From the NCBI GenBank assembly GCA_964421875.1, contig CAYQZD010000037.1, positions 1-32,581 of the forward strand: 32,581 nucleotides of DNA. Reading direction: 5' to 3'. Each line of letters begins with the position of its first letter. The stretch's first letter is position 1. The stretch comes from CAYQZD01 sp964421875. GTDB taxonomy: Bacteria; Electryoneota; Tariuqbacteria; Tariuqbacterales; Tariuqbacteraceae. The notes under the pieces were generated by a model. The model did not search any database. It saw only the letters and a program-made list of their open reading frames with translations, and had not been told where the DNA came from. The position numbers were made by a program, and so were the translations under genes. Positions 7,430 through 16,357 of this stretch are shown one piece after another.

Positions 7430-9859
7430 CTAATAATTGAACCACCGGTTAAACTTTATCAAAAATATATCGTCCGGCTCCGCCATCGCCAAATCCCCGA
7501 AGTTCCGCCGGGGATTATACCTTCCTGCATTCTCCTCGTCGCACATCCCCCGGCTCCAAACCGCGTAAATCGTGCTTCCCGGCGCGTATTCCCAGCGGAA
7601 AACCAGGTTCATATTGAATTCCTTCGCATTGAAATCGTAATCGTCCTCAGGATTGTAGGGCTTGAACTTGTAAGTCCCCGGCTCCGCCAATTCGATGTAT
7701 TCCCGATACTTCCCCACCGCGTTGAAGGGTTGCGCGTATAACTGCAAACTGATGTCGCGGGTGAAGTTATAGCTCAAGCGCGCAATCATATACAGTTCAT
7801 GTTTATCCAGCCGGCCGAACACGTAGTGAGTGCTGTCGTTGTCGTCGTCGATGTTGTCCACCCACTGGTTCTCGTCGAACATCCGCTCGTAACAGAATGA
7901 AACCGAGGTCTCCATCCGGTCAATCGGCCGGTAGGTAATCGTAGGATACACTCCCCCCCACCAACTGCGGGAAGCGTTCTCGCCCCCCCAGAAATTCAAA
8001 GTGAAGCGGAACTTCTTGCGCCAATCGGTTCCTCCCCAGAACCAGCCCCCATAGTTGCCGGGCGGGCGGAGCAGAGGCCCGCCGCGGGTTTCCAAATCGC
8101 TGTAGCGTGGAAATTCATAATTGACCCCAAAATTGGTGTCCCAATAGTTCATAAACCGCAGGTTGGTCCACAAACCAATACCATTCTCTGTATGATTGCC
8201 GTCATAATTCCAATACTGCCAGGTCTCAATACCGGAAACGGTCCTGCGGAAAATTCCCACCGGGTCGCGCGTGCGGAAAAGATACTCGGCATAGGCCTTT
8301 ATCACATCTCGCCGGCCTAAATACCCCATATCCCTAATATTGAAATCCGGCGATTTAGTCTCAAATCCTAAATAAAAACCGTGATGTTTGTAACCTGAAC
8401 GGGAAAACTCCACATCCAAAGCGTACCCGCTCTCCCGGTCGTCATGAGTGTCCCCCCGGTCGGAAAAAGCCGCCATCCCAGCCAGATGGTAGTCGTTGTT
8501 GCGAAAATACAGGTTCCAGTCGAACCCGGCGGAATAGGCGGACATCCCCGCTTCCCGATTCATCGCAGTGGCGATACCCCCGATAGAGGAGTTCCCTTCC
8601 CAAATATCCTTGATGATTCGCCCGACAAAATGATTGGTGTTGGGTTCTATCAGTTTATCATATCTATCCCCCTCCTCGTTTTCAACTTTGCCGTACTCTC
8701 TTTCGGTGACCGCCTCCATCAAGCCGAACGATACCCCATCCTGGGTTTTGCCCGTAACCTTCACCGCGCCGAGGATGGTGGTGTTTTCAGGCTTGGAAAT
8801 CAAATCCTCGTCATCCTCCAAATCGTAATAACAGGGGCGTTTTCCGATGCGGCGGGAATAGAACATATCGTATTCGGTCTCAAAGATGGCGGCGCCTTCG
8901 AGGAAAAAGGGACGTTTTTCCGGGAAATAGGTTTCAAACACTCCCAGATTCAGCACCGAAGGGTCGGCTTCAACCTGGCCGAAATCGGGATTCACCGTAG
9001 CGTCTAAAATCACGCCGGAGGAGATACTGTATTTGAAATCGACCCCCGCGCCGCCGGAAAATCCGGTCTTGTCCTCCGTGTTTTGATACTTGGAAGATGC
9101 GTAGGGCAGAATTTCCAGATTGAAAGGCTGGGGAATATCCTTAATCCCTCGAAGCTCGCCGAAACGGGATACATACCCTCGCTCATCTCGAGGAACGACC
9201 ACCCAGGAGTCCACTTCGTTCTTCCGGTGAATATTCCGGCTTAAGCTCATCCCCCAAACCTGCTCTTCAACGGGGGGGAACCTCAGCGCGGTGAACGGAA
9301 TTCGAATCTCCGCTGTCCAGCCGCTGTCATCGAGCGCGCAATGACCCTCCCAAACCGCGTCCCAGGAATCGTCGCTGTCGTTACCGTCATCGTAGATATA
9401 CACGTCCCTCATCGTCCCCGCGGCGTTGAGCGTAAATTCGAAACAGGTCTGATTGTCGTTACGGCTGTCTAAATATAAGCTCACGTAGTCCGAAGGGGGA
9501 TCTTCGTCCCGGCGGCTTAAAGCTCCCTTTATCAAATCCGGCTCCCGGTCGAAACACCGCACCGCCACGAAAAGCGCTTCGTCGTCATAGAGAATCTTGA
9601 ACAGTGTGCTCTCGGTGGGTGGAGCGAAACGGTCGGGCTCTTCCTGGGAAAAATCTCCCGCGTCGGGCGCTTGTAACCAGGCAATGTCGTTTAAACGTCC
9701 GTTTATCCGCGGAGCTTTGTCGGTGCGCGCCGCATAATAGACCTTCTCACCACTCGTTGCAGCGAAACCTGGCGATTCCGGAATCAAGGTCTGAAACGCG
9801 ATGAAAAGAGAAACGGTCAGAAGATATAGGGTAAGTCGGTTTTCTTCAAACATTTTCAT
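7430..9859 (-). CDS. DUF5916-type outer-membrane protein with N-terminal CBM9-like domain
   Basis: An 809-residue protein with a signal peptide (hydrophobic segment about 9-30). The domain from about 40 to 240 begins KAPRINGRLNDIAWLQAP and includes TLFKILYDDEALFVAVRCFD, FEFTLNAAGTMRD and WTAEIRIPFTALRFP, the pattern of the carbohydrate-binding-module-9-like domain found before DUF5916. The rest (GVDFKYSISSGVILDATVNPDFGQVEADPSVLNL, then FFLEGAAIFE) matches DUF5916 and continues as alternating aromatic strands, ending FLIKFNRWFNY with the terminal aromatic residue expected of an outer-membrane barrel. Such proteins are common in FCB bacteria; the substrate is unknown. It is transcribed away from the C25-family gene. 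A second Met two codons in is an equally possible start; neither has a strong ribosome binding site. Confidence 0.85.
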   Translation of the reverse strand: MKMFEENRLTLYLLTVSLFIAFQTLIPESPGFAATSGEKVYYAARTDKAPRINGRLNDIAWLQAPDAGDFSQEEPDRFAPPTESTLFKILYDDEALFVAVRCFDREPDLIKGALSRRDEDPPSDYVSLYLDSRNDNQTCFEFTLNAAGTMRDVYIYDDGNDSDDSWDAVWEGHCALDDSGWTAEIRIPFTALRFPPVEEQVWGMSLSRNIHRKNEVDSWVVVPRDERGYVSRFGELRGIKDIPQPFNLEILPYASSKYQNTEDKTGFSGGAGVDFKYSISSGVILDATVNPDFGQVEADPSVLNLGVFETYFPEKRPFFLEGAAIFETEYDMFYSRRIGKRPCYYDLEDDEDLISKPENTTILGAVKVTGKTQDGVSFGLMEAVTEREYGKVENEEGDRYDKLIEPNTNHFVGRIIKDIWEGNSSIGGIATAMNREAGMSAYSAGFDWNLYFRNNDYHLAGMAAFSDRGDTHDDRESGYALDVEFSRSGYKHHGFYLGFETKSPDFNIRDMGYLGRRDVIKAYAEYLFRTRDPVGIFRRTVSGIETWQYWNYDGNHTENGIGLWTNLRFMNYWDTNFGVNYEFPRYSDLETRGGPLLRPPGNYGGWFWGGTDWRKKFRFTLNFWGGENASRSWWGGVYPTITYRPIDRMETSVSFCYERMFDENQWVDNIDDDNDSTHYVFGRLDKHELYMIARLSYNFTRDISLQLYAQPFNAVGKYREYIELAEPGTYKFKPYNPEDDYDFNAKEFNMNLVFRWEYAPGSTIYAVWSRGMCDEENAGRYNPRRNFGDLAMAEPDDIFLIKFNRWFNY

Positions 9860-10086
9860 TCTTGATTATTGACGGAAAACCATCTGCTTATTATACAAGA
9901 CTTCAAAAGATACCCTATGGTTGCTCTGAAACACAACAATCAAGAATAATTTATAATATTTTTGTTGATGAGTAATATTTGTTTAGAACAACTTTTTTCT
10001 TGCTTTTAAAATTACATTATTGTAAATTTATACTTTATCTTGAACTGAACCTCAATCATTCTTTCACAACGATTGGAGAGAGAAAA
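9860..10086. promoter_or_regulatory. Divergent promoter region for the outer-membrane and C25-family genes
   Basis: AT-rich 227-base region between two divergent exported-protein genes, so it must hold both promoters. For the minus gene a perfect TATAAT lies on the minus strand at 9889-9894, without a good -35 box. A perfect 10-base inverted repeat flanks the core: ATTCTTGATT at 9857-9866, touching the minus-strand start codon, and AATCAAGAAT at 9938-9947. It could bind a shared regulator, but could also be chance in AT-rich DNA. Confidence 0.35.
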
Positions 10087-13000
10087 ATGAAACCCGTACG
10101 GTTCATCAGGACTTTTCTTCTGCTGTTTCTCATCACTCCACTATTGGCTTCAGGCGTGGGATTGAACGTATCCACCGCACCGGAAGTCGCTGTTATCCGC
10201 CAAAGTGATCAAGGATTCACCCTCGAAATCGCCTTTCCGGAATTGGAAATCAGCCCGGTGGACATAGAGGGAACCAGCTACCAAAAACTGGAAATCCCCG
10301 GCTGCGGAACCACCTCCCAAACCGGAAAACCGGAACTGCCAGCTTACACCAAACTCATCCGCCTCCCCCGGACCGGAGGTTTCACCGTCAACGCTGTTTT
10401 GGGTGACCCAGTCGTCTATAACGGCCTCAGGGTTCACCCTGCTCAACCTCTGAAAAGGGAAAGCGAAGATACCCCACCGTTTACGCTGGACGATGAATCA
10501 TATAGCGAGAACAGTTTTTACCCGGAATCGATTGTCCGTCAGGGTGAAATCGCAATCTGGAGGGATATCAGGGTTGCGCCGGTGAACATATACCCCGCCC
10601 GTTATAATCCCGCCACAGGCGAGTTGATATACTACAACTCCGTAAGAATCGAAATTACCTATACTACCACCGGCGATAACGAACTCAGCCATTCCAGGGA
10701 CTTTATCAGCGAGGCTTTCGCCCCGCTCTATCGTTCCCTCACCATCGGACCCGAAGGGGAAGAACTGGATATGCCGGTTCAAAGGGGGGCTTACCTGATA
10801 ATAACGGCGACCCAGTTCAATAATAACTATCTGCAGGAATTCGCCGACTGGAAACGCCGTTGCGGTTACTACACCCACATCGCTATAGCCGGCGCTTCCG
10901 CCAATGACATTAGACAGTATATCGCTAACGCCTATAACACCTGGGCCGTTCCCCCAGAATATGTGCTGTTAGTGGGGGATTTCGATGTGGGAATGCCCAC
11001 CCATTATGTTCCGGGGTCTATGTACAACTGCTGCACCGACCTCCCCAACGCCCTAATCGATGGAACCGACTATTTCCCCGAACTCTTCATCGGAAGACTT
11101 TCTATCGACAATACTACACAGTTGCGCGTCTTCGTGAATAAGATGAACCACTATGAGGTCAATCCTTATTTAACCAGCACGGACTGGTACACCGAAGCTC
11201 TGGTTATCGCCGACTATTCCGGCGCGGAATCGGTTCGTTATACCAAGGAGTTTACGGAAGAGATGTTGCTGCGGGGGGGATACACCGATGTGGTCGAAGC
11301 CTTTTACCCTGGTTCTCAGGTTTCCCGGGTGCGGAACACCATCAACGCCGGCGTTTCTCTGGTGAACTACCGCGGCTATGGCGGCAACACCTATTGGACG
11401 CTCGATTTCTGGCAGAGATTCGACACTGGCGATGTCGGCAACCTAAACAATAATTTCAAAATGCCGGTGGTGACTTCGATGGTTTGCGGCGGCGGCAATT
11501 TTGCTCACACCTCAGACCCCTGCTTCGGCGAACAATGGATTAGGGTGGGTTCGACAACGACTCCCAAAGGGGCGGTCGCCTTCTGCGGACCGTCCGAATT
11601 GGATACTCACACTAAATGGAACAATAACCTTGACTGCGGACTATACTGGGGTTTTTTCCAAAAAAACCTCTATAACTTTGGGCCCGCTCTCCTCTATTCC
11701 AAGATGGAACTCTGGCTGGACTATCCTCATAACCGCGCCGGCATCGGTTCCGCAACCAACAGTGTGGGCTTCTACTTCCACGTCTATGGTATTTTAGGCG
11801 ACCCCGGGCTCAGGATCTGGACCGATATACCCGCAGCCAGCGCCGCCGCCTGTGAAGACACCGTAGCCCGAGGGCTTAACCACTACTCCCTCACCCTGAC
11901 TCAAGCCGGACAGCCCGTTCCCGGAGCCTATGTCTGCATTCTGAAGGATAACGAAATTTTCGAAGGAGGATTCACCGAGGACGACGGTTCTATTACTCTC
12001 CCAATGGTGGATTACACCACGGGGACGATGAAACTCACAGTCACCGGACAAAACCTGCAGCCCATTCTGGATGATATCACCATAGTCGATTCCCCCATCA
12101 ATCTAAGTGTCGGTCATTTCGAGGTAATCGACAATAACGGCGGCGGCACTTCCGGCAATAACGACGGGATGATTTCCCCCGCCGAAACGGTGGACCTGCA
12201 GGTCTGGGTCAAAAACTTCGGCGCTTCGGTTACGGGAACCGGAGTTTCCGGAACTTTGAGCGCGTCCTCGCCTAAAGTCAGTATTGCCGGCGGCACCGCC
12301 CACCTGGGCGCTATTCCTCCCGGCGACAGCGCCCTGGCTGCATTCAGACTCTCCACCGCGCCGGACCTCAACTCAGCCGATATACTTGGTCTGAGGCTGG
12401 CATTGACATCGGGGCAGGGGAACTTTGTTGCTGCGGTTTGGGCGGAAATCTCCGACGCTGAGTTCCAGGTCGATTGGGATTTCTGGCCTACCGCTTTGGA
12501 ACCGGGCCAGGAGCGCGCTTTGCGGATAACTCTGAACAACGTTGGCCTCTGCAACGCAACCAACGTAGTGGGACAGTTGTTCTCCCTCGACCCTTTGATT
12601 CAAATCCGCAGCGGCGTCAGCAATTTCGGTAACATCCCCTCCGGCTCCAGCGCCAATAATTACAATCAGCTTTTCTTCGTGGCTGCAGATAATACGATGG
12701 TTCCGGGAAGGTTAACCCACCTGCGGATAGATTTTACCACCAGCGAAGGATACCGCTCCTTTCACCATATTATGACCGAAGTGGGGACTCCCCAGGTCAC
12801 CGATCCTATGGGCCCGGACGATTACGGTTATTACTGCTTCGATTCCGGGGATGTCGGCTTCGCCAAGTGTCCGACCTTCAGCTACACCTCCATCAATAAC
12901 AGCGGCACTCAGCTCAATCTCCCGGACACGGGTGATGAACGGGACTGCAGGGTGACAGTGGTTCTGCCCTTCACCTTCACCTACTACGGCCAAAATTACG

Positions 13001-13899
13001 ACACCATCTCCGTCTGTTCCAACGGATTCATCTCGATGGGGATATCCCACAATGTAGTTTTCCGCAACAAAGCCATCCCCTCGGCGATGGGACCTCCGGC
13101 GATGATAGCGGGTTTCTGGGACGACCTGCAGATGCGCAGCGGCGGACGGGTGTATAAGTATTACGATTCCGCCAACCACCGCTTTATCATCGAATACTAC
13201 AACGTCAAAAACGATTATCAATACCGCAACGAGCGGTTCCAGATTATCCTTTTAGACCCGGCGTACTATCCTACGCCCACCGGCGACGGTGAGATTTTAC
13301 TGCTCTATGACGATGTGAACGACGTCGATACCAACGACAACTACAGCACGGTCGGCATTGAGGACTGGGAGCACACCACCGGCTTGCAGTACGTTTTCTC
13401 CAACATTTACCCCGGTTCTTCGCGACACCTTTCAGACCATTTAGCGGTGCTGTTCACCACCGACCCGGGATTCACCCAGGGTTACGAGCTGGACTTCACC
13501 TTTGAACCGATTTCTGCGCCGGTGGTGATTCCCTCCAGCGGCGGCAGCTTCGAATTTTGCGCACAGGGTGGAAATGTTGGCGCCAGCGCCGCTCAATTCG
13601 ACTTCTGGACCGAGGTGACGCTGCCGAACGGGAATACGCTGCAGAATCCGATAATTATACGCTCGAATTTGAATTTAGCGCCCGGAGGCTCAGCCTCTCG
13701 CGTTATCACTCAATCGGTTCCCGCCAGCGCCCCTCCGGGAAACTATATCTACCGGGGCGTGGTCGGAGATTATGCTAACAGGATTCGAGTCTACACCGCT
13801 GAATTCGGTTTCGAGAAGTTGATTGGCGATATCCGCGCGGCGGGAGCGGAATCGAATGCCGACAGCCCGAACCGCACTAAGTTGAAAAGCGAAAGATAA
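10087..13899 (+). CDS. Secreted gingipain-type (peptidase C25 family) protein with altered catalytic His
   Basis: About 1270 residues. The ATG at 10087 is preferred because GGAGAGAG lies just upstream and a signal peptide follows (FLLLFLITPLLASGVG). Residues about 25-235 resemble the C25 propeptide; about 240-580 is the C25 fold, with ADWKRRCGYYTHI, YVLLVGDFD, ELFIGRLS and PVVTSMVCGGGNFAHTSDPCFGEQW. The likely nucleophile is C467 in SMVCGGGNF. The motif that normally carries the catalytic His (NYxGHG in gingipains) reads NYRGYGG, with Tyr at 431. Downstream are immunoglobulin-like segments, including one beginning near DNNGGGTSGNNDGMISPAE, and a domain containing VLPFTFTYYGQNYDTISVCSNGFIS. 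I do not see a type IX secretion sorting domain at the C-terminus, which ends in a charged tail. Protease activity is uncertain. A terminator follows. Confidence 0.84.
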   Translation: MKPVRFIRTFLLLFLITPLLASGVGLNVSTAPEVAVIRQSDQGFTLEIAFPELEISPVDIEGTSYQKLEIPGCGTTSQTGKPELPAYTKLIRLPRTGGFTVNAVLGDPVVYNGLRVHPAQPLKRESEDTPPFTLDDESYSENSFYPESIVRQGEIAIWRDIRVAPVNIYPARYNPATGELIYYNSVRIEITYTTTGDNELSHSRDFISEAFAPLYRSLTIGPEGEELDMPVQRGAYLIITATQFNNNYLQEFADWKRRCGYYTHIAIAGASANDIRQYIANAYNTWAVPPEYVLLVGDFDVGMPTHYVPGSMYNCCTDLPNALIDGTDYFPELFIGRLSIDNTTQLRVFVNKMNHYEVNPYLTSTDWYTEALVIADYSGAESVRYTKEFTEEMLLRGGYTDVVEAFYPGSQVSRVRNTINAGVSLVNYRGYGGNTYWTLDFWQRFDTGDVGNLNNNFKMPVVTSMVCGGGNFAHTSDPCFGEQWIRVGSTTTPKGAVAFCGPSELDTHTKWNNNLDCGLYWGFFQKNLYNFGPALLYSKMELWLDYPHNRAGIGSATNSVGFYFHVYGILGDPGLRIWTDIPAASAAACEDTVARGLNHYSLTLTQAGQPVPGAYVCILKDNEIFEGGFTEDDGSITLPMVDYTTGTMKLTVTGQNLQPILDDITIVDSPINLSVGHFEVIDNNGGGTSGNNDGMISPAETVDLQVWVKNFGASVTGTGVSGTLSASSPKVSIAGGTAHLGAIPPGDSALAAFRLSTAPDLNSADILGLRLALTSGQGNFVAAVWAEISDAEFQVDWDFWPTALEPGQERALRITLNNVGLCNATNVVGQLFSLDPLIQIRSGVSNFGNIPSGSSANNYNQLFFVAADNTMVPGRLTHLRIDFTTSEGYRSFHHIMTEVGTPQVTDPMGPDDYGYYCFDSGDVGFAKCPTFSYTSINNSGTQLNLPDTGDERDCRVTVVLPFTFTYYGQNYDTISVCSNGFISMGISHNVVFRNKAIPSAMGPPAMIAGFWDDLQMRSGGRVYKYYDSANHRFIIEYYNVKNDYQYRNERFQIILLDPAYYPTPTGDGEILLLYDDVNDVDTNDNYSTVGIEDWEHTTGLQYVFSNIYPGSSRHLSDHLAVLFTTDPGFTQGYELDFTFEPISAPVVIPSSGGSFEFCAQGGNVGASAAQFDFWTEVTLPNGNTLQNPIIIRSNLNLAPGGSASRVITQSVPASAPPGNYIYRGVVGDYANRIRVYTAEFGFEKLIGDIRAAGAESNADSPNRTKLKSER

Positions 13900-13922
13900 A
13901 CGGACCTCCCTTAAAAATATCA

Positions 13923-13967
13923 CGCTCAATCTTCGGCTGCGCCGTCCCGGAGGTTGAGCGTTTTTTT
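13923..13967 (+). terminator. Rho-independent terminator after the C25-family gene
   Basis: CGCTCAATCT (13923-13932) pairs with AGGTTGAGCG (13951-13960), a 10-bp stem with one mispair (A-T position replaced by a T/G wobble), followed directly by seven T residues. It lies 24 bases after the stop codon. Confidence 0.82.
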
Positions 13968-14026
13968 ATTTTAAGTTTGCATGTCTGCAAGTCGAAAGTT
14001 CTATGTTGTAGAGTACCCCTATGGAG

Positions 14027-14054
14027 GTAGGGGCGGTTCGCGAACCGCCCCTAC
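14027..14054. repeat. Perfect 28-bp palindrome, family A
   Basis: The left arm GTAGGGGCGGTTCG (14027-14040) is followed immediately by its exact reverse complement (14041-14054). The same 9-base ends recur around a different centre at 25545-25572. It lies between the C25-gene terminator and the next gene and has no T-run, so it is more likely a dispersed palindromic element than a terminator. Confidence 0.75.
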
Positions 14055-14180
14055 AAAAAATCGGACAAATCTCAATGTCGTATATTATAGAGAAAGCAGA
14101 CACCAGACTACAACATTTTAATGCTAAATTTTCTGCGCCGCCAGGCGCATGGGGAACCACTTATAAAAAGACATTGTGAT

Positions 14181-15005
14181 ATGAAATCGAATTTTAATCT
14201 TTGCGTGTTGCAGCCGGAGATTAATCCGGGCGAGGCGGAGGAAAACCTCGATAGTATTCAGCGGTTAGCGGAGACCGCCTGCGGGGAACCAGCAGGAATC
14301 GACCTGATGGTCCTGCCGGAAAACTTTTTCCTGCGCACTGTGGCGAATTACAGCGAGGAAGCGGCGCACACCGCCAGGGAGTTTCTGCAGTCTTTGGCTC
14401 GCAGTCTGTCGGTGAACCTCGTAGGGGGGAGTTTTCATCGGTTCGATCCCCATAGTGAGTCGTATTTCAACATCTGCTATATCGTTGACCGAAAGGGCAC
14501 AATCATCGGTTCCTATCGTAAACAACACCCCTTCGACCGGGAATTGAAATACGGCGTTGAGGCCGGAAGCAAAAGCGAAATCTTCGAAATTGAAGGCTGG
14601 AAAGTCGGCGTCCTGATCTGCGCAGACCTGTGGTATCCTGAGACCGCCAGCGCATTCCGCCGCCAGGTTGACATTATCGCCGTCCCCTCGCAGTCAGTGG
14701 TCAGAAGCCGGGAATATCAGCGATACGGCAGGGAGCTCTGGGAAGCCCTGGCGCTGACTCGAGCTCAGGAGAACGCGGCAGTCACCGCTGTAGCTGACCA
14801 CCCCGCTCTATCCCGGGAACCGTTCTGTTCCGGAGCCGCCTCTATCTGCGATCCTTCGATGGGATTCGTTACTCAGGACCTAAGCCTCATTAACCGGCGT
14901 CTCAGCGGCGGTTCGCCGGGCTCGATAACAGCGGAACTTGACTATGGCAGGTTGTCTGAATTCAGGCGTTACCGCGCCGGGCGCGGGATGCCTTCGGGTG
15001 GTTGA
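14181..15005 (+). CDS. Carbon-nitrogen hydrolase (nitrilase superfamily)
   Basis: Hydrolyses a non-peptide C-N bond; the substrate is unknown (amidase, N-carbamoyl amidohydrolase and omega-amidase are all in this superfamily). The catalytic triad is visible: Glu in LMVLPENFF (about 44), Lys in GSYRKQHPF (about 110), and Cys in VGVLICADLWYPE (about 148). The 274 residues are a normal length. I prefer the ATG at 14181 (KSNFNLCVLQPEIN), which starts at the first strand of the fold; an in-frame ATG at 14121 adds twenty unconserved residues. Neither start has a clear ribosome binding site. It stands alone on the plus strand. It could be the missing beta-ureidopropionase of the preA/hydA pathway, but it lies 9 kb away and nothing else links them. 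Confidence 0.85.
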   Translation: MKSNFNLCVLQPEINPGEAEENLDSIQRLAETACGEPAGIDLMVLPENFFLRTVANYSEEAAHTAREFLQSLARSLSVNLVGGSFHRFDPHSESYFNICYIVDRKGTIIGSYRKQHPFDRELKYGVEAGSKSEIFEIEGWKVGVLICADLWYPETASAFRRQVDIIAVPSQSVVRSREYQRYGRELWEALALTRAQENAAVTAVADHPALSREPFCSGAASICDPSMGFVTQDLSLINRRLSGGSPGSITAELDYGRLSEFRRYRAGRGMPSGG

Positions 15006-15322
15006 AGTTTACAAGTATGAAAGTGTGAAAGTGTACAAGTCCTCCCTGGGAAGCCCCCCTTCTAAATTGAACTTCAAACTGCAATTTATTATAATTAGGT
15101 TACAGCGTACTGACACATAGCGGGGACTCTGCAGTTCAGCAGTATTGGAGTAACGAGCTCACCGGGGGAACGGAATTATGGTTTTTTGGGTTAATACTTT
15201 AGGAGACCTCACGGATTATTGAACAATTGTAAAATTTTAAATATATTATTAGGTTATATATTAGCATCTCAAACTCTCATAATCCAATCTGTGGAATACT
15301 CCAGACATTTAACGGTTATTGA
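15006..15322. other. Gene-free stretch upstream of mltG
   Basis: No gene seen. It begins with a decayed direct repeat (ACAAGT, two GAAAGTG units, ACAAGT; 15011-15040), contains AGCGGGGACTCTGC at 15119-15132 (close to AGCGGGGATTCTGC at 18626-18639), and ends with the promoter at 15219-15247. Confidence 0.5.
15219..15247 (+). promoter_or_regulatory. Sigma70-type promoter for mltG and the helicase gene
   Basis: TTGAAC (15219-15224) and TATATT (15242-15247) are separated by 17 bases of A/T-rich spacer. Transcription would begin near 15254 and give a leader of about 70 bases before the mltG ATG. Confidence 0.5.
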
Positions 15323-16357
15323 ATGACCTGGGAAGCGAAAATACTGATAGCGCTCAGCCTCTTGATCCTGCTCTCGGTTTTGCCGATGTACGACCTGATT
15401 CACCGGCCTAACTCTCCGCATCCTTCTATGCGCCTGGGTAAGGTTGAGATAGAGCGGGGTGAACTGTTGGGTTGTATCGCCGACAAGCTGCAAACCGCTC
15501 TTCTGATTGACAGCGGCATTCGGTTCATCTGGGCTTGCCGCATCTTAGGAGTGGAGCACGATTTCCCCGCCGGAACCTTCACCATCCCTTTCGGCCTCTC
15601 CAATCGCGAGTTGGTGGAAAGGATGCTGTTCCGGGGAACCAATACCGCTAATGTAACCATTAGCGAGGGCTTTACTGCCGCCCGAATCGCCGGTGAACTG
15701 CAGGATAGATTGGGCGTGGACTCCGCGGCTTTTATGGCGGCAGTGTATGACAGCAACCTTATCCGGCGGCAAGGGGTAGAGGCCGGTTCTCTGGAAGGAT
15801 ATCTTTTCCCTGACACCTACAATTTTTATCTTGGCGCCGATCCCCTCGAACTAATCTCTAAAATGACGGCGCAGTTCCATCGCGTATTCAACGACACCCT
15901 GAAGTCGCGCGCTTTCCAGCTCGGATTTTCGGTCAATCAGATTATCACGCTGGCTTCCATTATCGAGGGGGAAATCATCTTTTCTTCCGAAGCGCGGCTG
16001 GTTTCAGCCGTGTATCACAATCGACTGAACAGGGGGATGCGCCTGCAAGCCGACCCCACCATACAATACATTATCGAGGACAGTCCCCGGAGGCTTAAAT
16101 ACAGCGACCTCAGGATAAAATCACCCTACAACACATATCTGAATAAGGGACTGCCGCCGGGACCGATCGGCAATCCGGGAAAGAGGGCGATTATCGCCGC
16201 TCTTTACCCTGCGGAGGTTCCTTACCTTTATTTTGTGGCTAAAGGGGACGGTTATCATAATTTCAACGTCACCGTTGAAGAGCACTATGCCGACAAACGA
16301 AAGTTCAACCAATACCGGCGCAAGATTGCGCGGCAGAAGAGGCTGGCGCGGCAATGA
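15323..16357 (+). CDS. mltG: Endolytic murein transglycosylase MltG
   Basis: Cuts nascent peptidoglycan glycan strands at the inner membrane and so helps set their length. The 344-residue protein has an N-terminal membrane anchor (about 6-27, ILIALSLLILLSVLPMYDL), then a LysM-like region (VTISEGFTAARIAGEL) and the YceG domain: GSLEGYLFPDTYNF, ITLASIIEGEI with the catalytic Glu at 215, AVYHNRLNRGMRLQADPTIQY, SPYNTYLNKGLPPGPIGNPG, and FVAKGDGYHNFNVTVEEH near the end. All family signatures are intact. Its stop overlaps the helicase start by 4 bases (ATGA), so the two are one operon; the promoter at 15219 serves both. Confidence 0.94.
   Translation: MTWEAKILIALSLLILLSVLPMYDLIHRPNSPHPSMRLGKVEIERGELLGCIADKLQTALLIDSGIRFIWACRILGVEHDFPAGTFTIPFGLSNRELVERMLFRGTNTANVTISEGFTAARIAGELQDRLGVDSAAFMAAVYDSNLIRRQGVEAGSLEGYLFPDTYNFYLGADPLELISKMTAQFHRVFNDTLKSRAFQLGFSVNQIITLASIIEGEIIFSSEARLVSAVYHNRLNRGMRLQADPTIQYIIEDSPRRLKYSDLRIKSPYNTYLNKGLPPGPIGNPGKRAIIAALYPAEVPYLYFVAKGDGYHNFNVTVEEHYADKRKFNQYRRKIARQKRLARQ

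Noticed and set aside
14439..14451. GGTTCGATCCCC resembling a tRNA T-arm
   Set aside because: It lies inside the nitrilase-family gene, in frame as part of RFDPHSE, and no acceptor or anticodon arms surround it.
14938..15120. Small plus-strand open frame overlapping the end of the nitrilase-family gene
   Set aside because: It is out of frame with a well-supported gene, has no ribosome binding site, and ends in intergenic repeat-like sequence.
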